Of a stretch of 58,163 nt of DNA, positions 56,942 through 58,163 are shown in pieces. The stretch covers positions 1 to 58,163 of the forward strand of contig CAJQPL010000020.1 in the NCBI GenBank assembly GCA_905480215.1, written 5' to 3'. The number at the start of each line of letters is the position of its first letter. Position 1 is the stretch's first letter. The position numbers and the translations under genes are program-made. A model generated the notes under the pieces. The model made no database searches. It was not told the DNA's origin and was given only the letters and a program-made list of their open reading frames with translations. The DNA comes from an uncultured Woeseiaceae bacterium (GTDB lineage Bacteria > Pseudomonadota > Gammaproteobacteria > Steroidobacterales > Woeseiaceae).

Positions 56942-57826
56942 TTATGAATTGTCGAGAGACTGCGCGGCGGTTTCATAACCCAACGTAATCATCTCGTCGG
57001 CCCGATCAAACTCCAGCGTGCCGCATGCATCACGTGCGATCATGATTGTGTGATCGGGCGGATAGGCGGCAAGCTTCTGTCTGGCGATTGCTCCCTGCAT
57101 AGCGTCAAACGTCTGATCGGCAATGCTAAGCATTTTCCAACCGCCTGTGTTGTCGAGCGGAGCCTGGCTCTTCAGGTCCTCGATGAAGTTGTTGATTTTT
57201 GCGCGGACGCTGTCCGCCGGCAATTCATTCGCATTCTTTGACTCAACCTTCGGGACGGGATGCACATTTCCCATCGGGGGGCCGCCGAGATTAATGGCGA
57301 TCGTCAGATCAGTGGTGTCTTCAAACGTTGGCGCGATTGGCACCGGGTTCAAGATACCCCCGTCGAGCAGTTTCATGCCCTTCATCTCGAAGGGCGCGAA
57401 GAACAACGGCAGCGAGATCGATGCACGAATCGCGTCGAATAGAGAACCGCGCTTCAGCCAAACTTCCTTTTCCCGCTTAATATCAGCCGCAACGGCCGTA
57501 AATTGAATTGGTAGGTCCTCGATCCGGCGGTCGCCGATAAGCTCCTTGAGCGTCGTGATTATGCGTTCACCCTCGACGAGACCTTGTTTGCCCCATGAAA
57601 CGTCGAGCAGCCTGATAATGTCGACCTTCGAAATCGCACGTACCCATTCCTCATAAACATTGAGTTTGTCGCACGCATATATGCCCCCGATCAACGCCCC
57701 TATTGAACAGCCGCTGATTGAGCGAATATCGTAGCCATTATCCTCCAGCCAGTGAATGACGCCGATGTGTGCGATGCCACGTGCGCCACCGCTGCCGAGG
57801 ACGAGCGATACAGTCTTGTTCTTCAT
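56942..57826 (-). CDS. RssA-like patatin phospholipase
   Basis: Predicted cytosolic serine acyl hydrolase of 294 residues. The oxyanion loop GSGGARG is at 11-17, the nucleophile Ser41 is in GCSIG (39-43), and the catalytic Asp155 is in DGG. This catalytic dyad is complete. The order of motifs and length match bacterial patatin-like proteins of the RssA/YchK type. The Met start at 57826 is preceded by a gap of 173 bases to the IS30-type transposase fragment. No terminator was identified. Confidence 0.92.
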   Translation of the reverse strand: MKNKTVSLVLGSGGARGIAHIGVIHWLEDNGYDIRSISGCSIGALIGGIYACDKLNVYEEWVRAISKVDIIRLLDVSWGKQGLVEGERIITTLKELIGDRRIEDLPIQFTAVAADIKREKEVWLKRGSLFDAIRASISLPLFFAPFEMKGMKLLDGGILNPVPIAPTFEDTTDLTIAINLGGPPMGNVHPVPKVESKNANELPADSVRAKINNFIEDLKSQAPLDNTGGWKMLSIADQTFDAMQGAIARQKLAAYPPDHTIMIARDACGTLEFDRADEMITLGYETAAQSLDNS

Positions 57827-57959
57827 ATTTTTTGGTTGTATTTAGAGAGTAGAATTCGGCTGGATATTAATCTGTCTGTCCAGATGCATCTACCGCGAAA
57901 TACTTTTGGCCCTGCCCAATCGAACGTCCGCCTTGGGTTACGAGCTCAAAGGGTCGTTG

Positions 57960-57996
57960 CAACACCTAAACTCTCACTATAGGGATGGAGGTGTTG
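57960..57996 (+). promoter_or_regulatory. Possible RBS-sequestering inverted repeat before transposase
   Basis: CAACACCT (57960-57967) and AGGTGTTG (57989-57996) are perfect inverted repeats with a 21-base loop. The right arm contains part of the Shine-Dalgarno GGAGG (57987-57991) that would serve the ATG at 58000. In many insertion sequences such a 5' hairpin keeps read-through transcripts from being translated. Here it is seen in sequence only; no folding was calculated. Confidence 0.4.
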
Positions 57997-57999
57997 AAA

Positions 58000-58163
58000 A
58001 TGAAGTATCCAACAAGGATTTACTATACAGAAGCCGATAAGTCGTTGATGCGGGATCGTTGGGAGAGAGGCGCTCGCGGAATGCGAGAAAAGGAGCTAAA
58101 GAGGGTATTTTGCGACACCCTCTTTAGCCGCGATCTTGCCGTTGGATTTGAAGATCGTGGCTA
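58000..58163 (+). mobile_element. IS30-family transposase, 5' fragment at window edge
   Basis: From ATG 58000 (or ATG 57985 in frame) the first ~24 codons read MKYPTRIYYTEADKSLM and then RDRWERG, very like the start of IS30-family transposases. After about 58071 the similarity seems to stop: the usual continuation (Glu-Ser-Leu-Asn-Ser-Ile) is absent, although the frame stays open to the end of the window. Either the insertion sequence is truncated or interrupted here, or a divergent member continues beyond the edge. No terminal inverted repeat could be confirmed. Confidence 0.55.
58095..58128. repeat. Perfect 12-base inverted repeat at the window edge
   Basis: GCTAAAGAGGGT (58095-58106) and its exact complement (58117-58128) flank a ten-base loop. 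On the minus strand the hairpin is followed by TCCTTTTCT, and two minus-strand frames entering from the right edge stop within it (TAA at 58124-58126; TAG at 58096-58098). It therefore looks like the terminator of a minus-strand gene to the right of the window. It lies inside the open frame of the transposase-like fragment. Confidence 0.5.

Overview
The window is 58,163 bases of chromosome from a Gram-negative bacterium, almost certainly a gammaproteobacterium. The evidence is conserved gene order: pepA-holC-valS divergent from lptF-lptG, rnfABCDGE followed by nth, purM-purN divergent from a DUF2066/PerM/Hda run, and mrp followed by dcd. LPS export, type IV pilus motors and an Rnf complex fit an envelope-bearing, surface-motile cell. 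Base composition looks moderate (roughly half G+C by eye) and even across most of the window. The genus cannot be fixed from the sequence alone. Genes are packed tightly, with many 1-4 base start/stop overlaps, and no gap exceeds 300 bases. No tRNA, rRNA or CRISPR array was seen.

Left part (1-8711): a monothiol glutaredoxin, RNase T and an M17 aminopeptidase, then aceE-aceF-lpdA encoding the whole pyruvate dehydrogenase complex. E2 has two lipoyl domains and E3 carries a third. Next is a long minus-strand run (25306 back to 8762). In transcription order it holds a HEAT-repeat Ser/Thr kinase, two PilT-family ATPases, metG, rnfABCDGE, nth, a DUF1841 gene and an MNIO (DUF692) enzyme. It ends with its HvfC/BufC-type partner, a DoxX protein and a membrane-anchored FMN glutamate-synthase-domain protein.

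Middle (25416-41273): mrp-dcd, purM-purN, then DUF2066, a CDP-alcohol phosphatidyltransferase, a PerM-type protein and hda. These are followed by wrbA and an ArsC-like gene, a small lipoprotein, a lytic transglycosylase and proS. After proS come a phosphatidylserine-decarboxylase-like protein that lacks its self-processing residues, family 4 uracil-DNA glycosylase, rimI, prfC, a UMF1 transporter and a cupin.

Right part (41293-58163): a MoxR-DUF58-transglutaminase cluster, pepA-holC-valS, lptFG, an RDD protein, an ATP/ADP-translocase-like carrier divergent from a MAPEG protein, an unrecognised secreted protein, NhaA, a DUF2007 protein and an RssA-like patatin. At the very edge is the 5' end of an IS30-type transposase whose similarity seems to stop after about 24 codons.

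The most interesting items are four. The MNIO/HvfC/DoxX/FMN-oxidoreductase operon has no adjacent precursor peptide. The HEAT-kinase sits in tandem with two pilus retraction ATPases. The phosphatidylserine-decarboxylase homologue looks catalytically dead. The right edge holds a broken insertion sequence and a perfect 12-base inverted repeat. All product names rest on motif and family recognition by eye; no database search was run.
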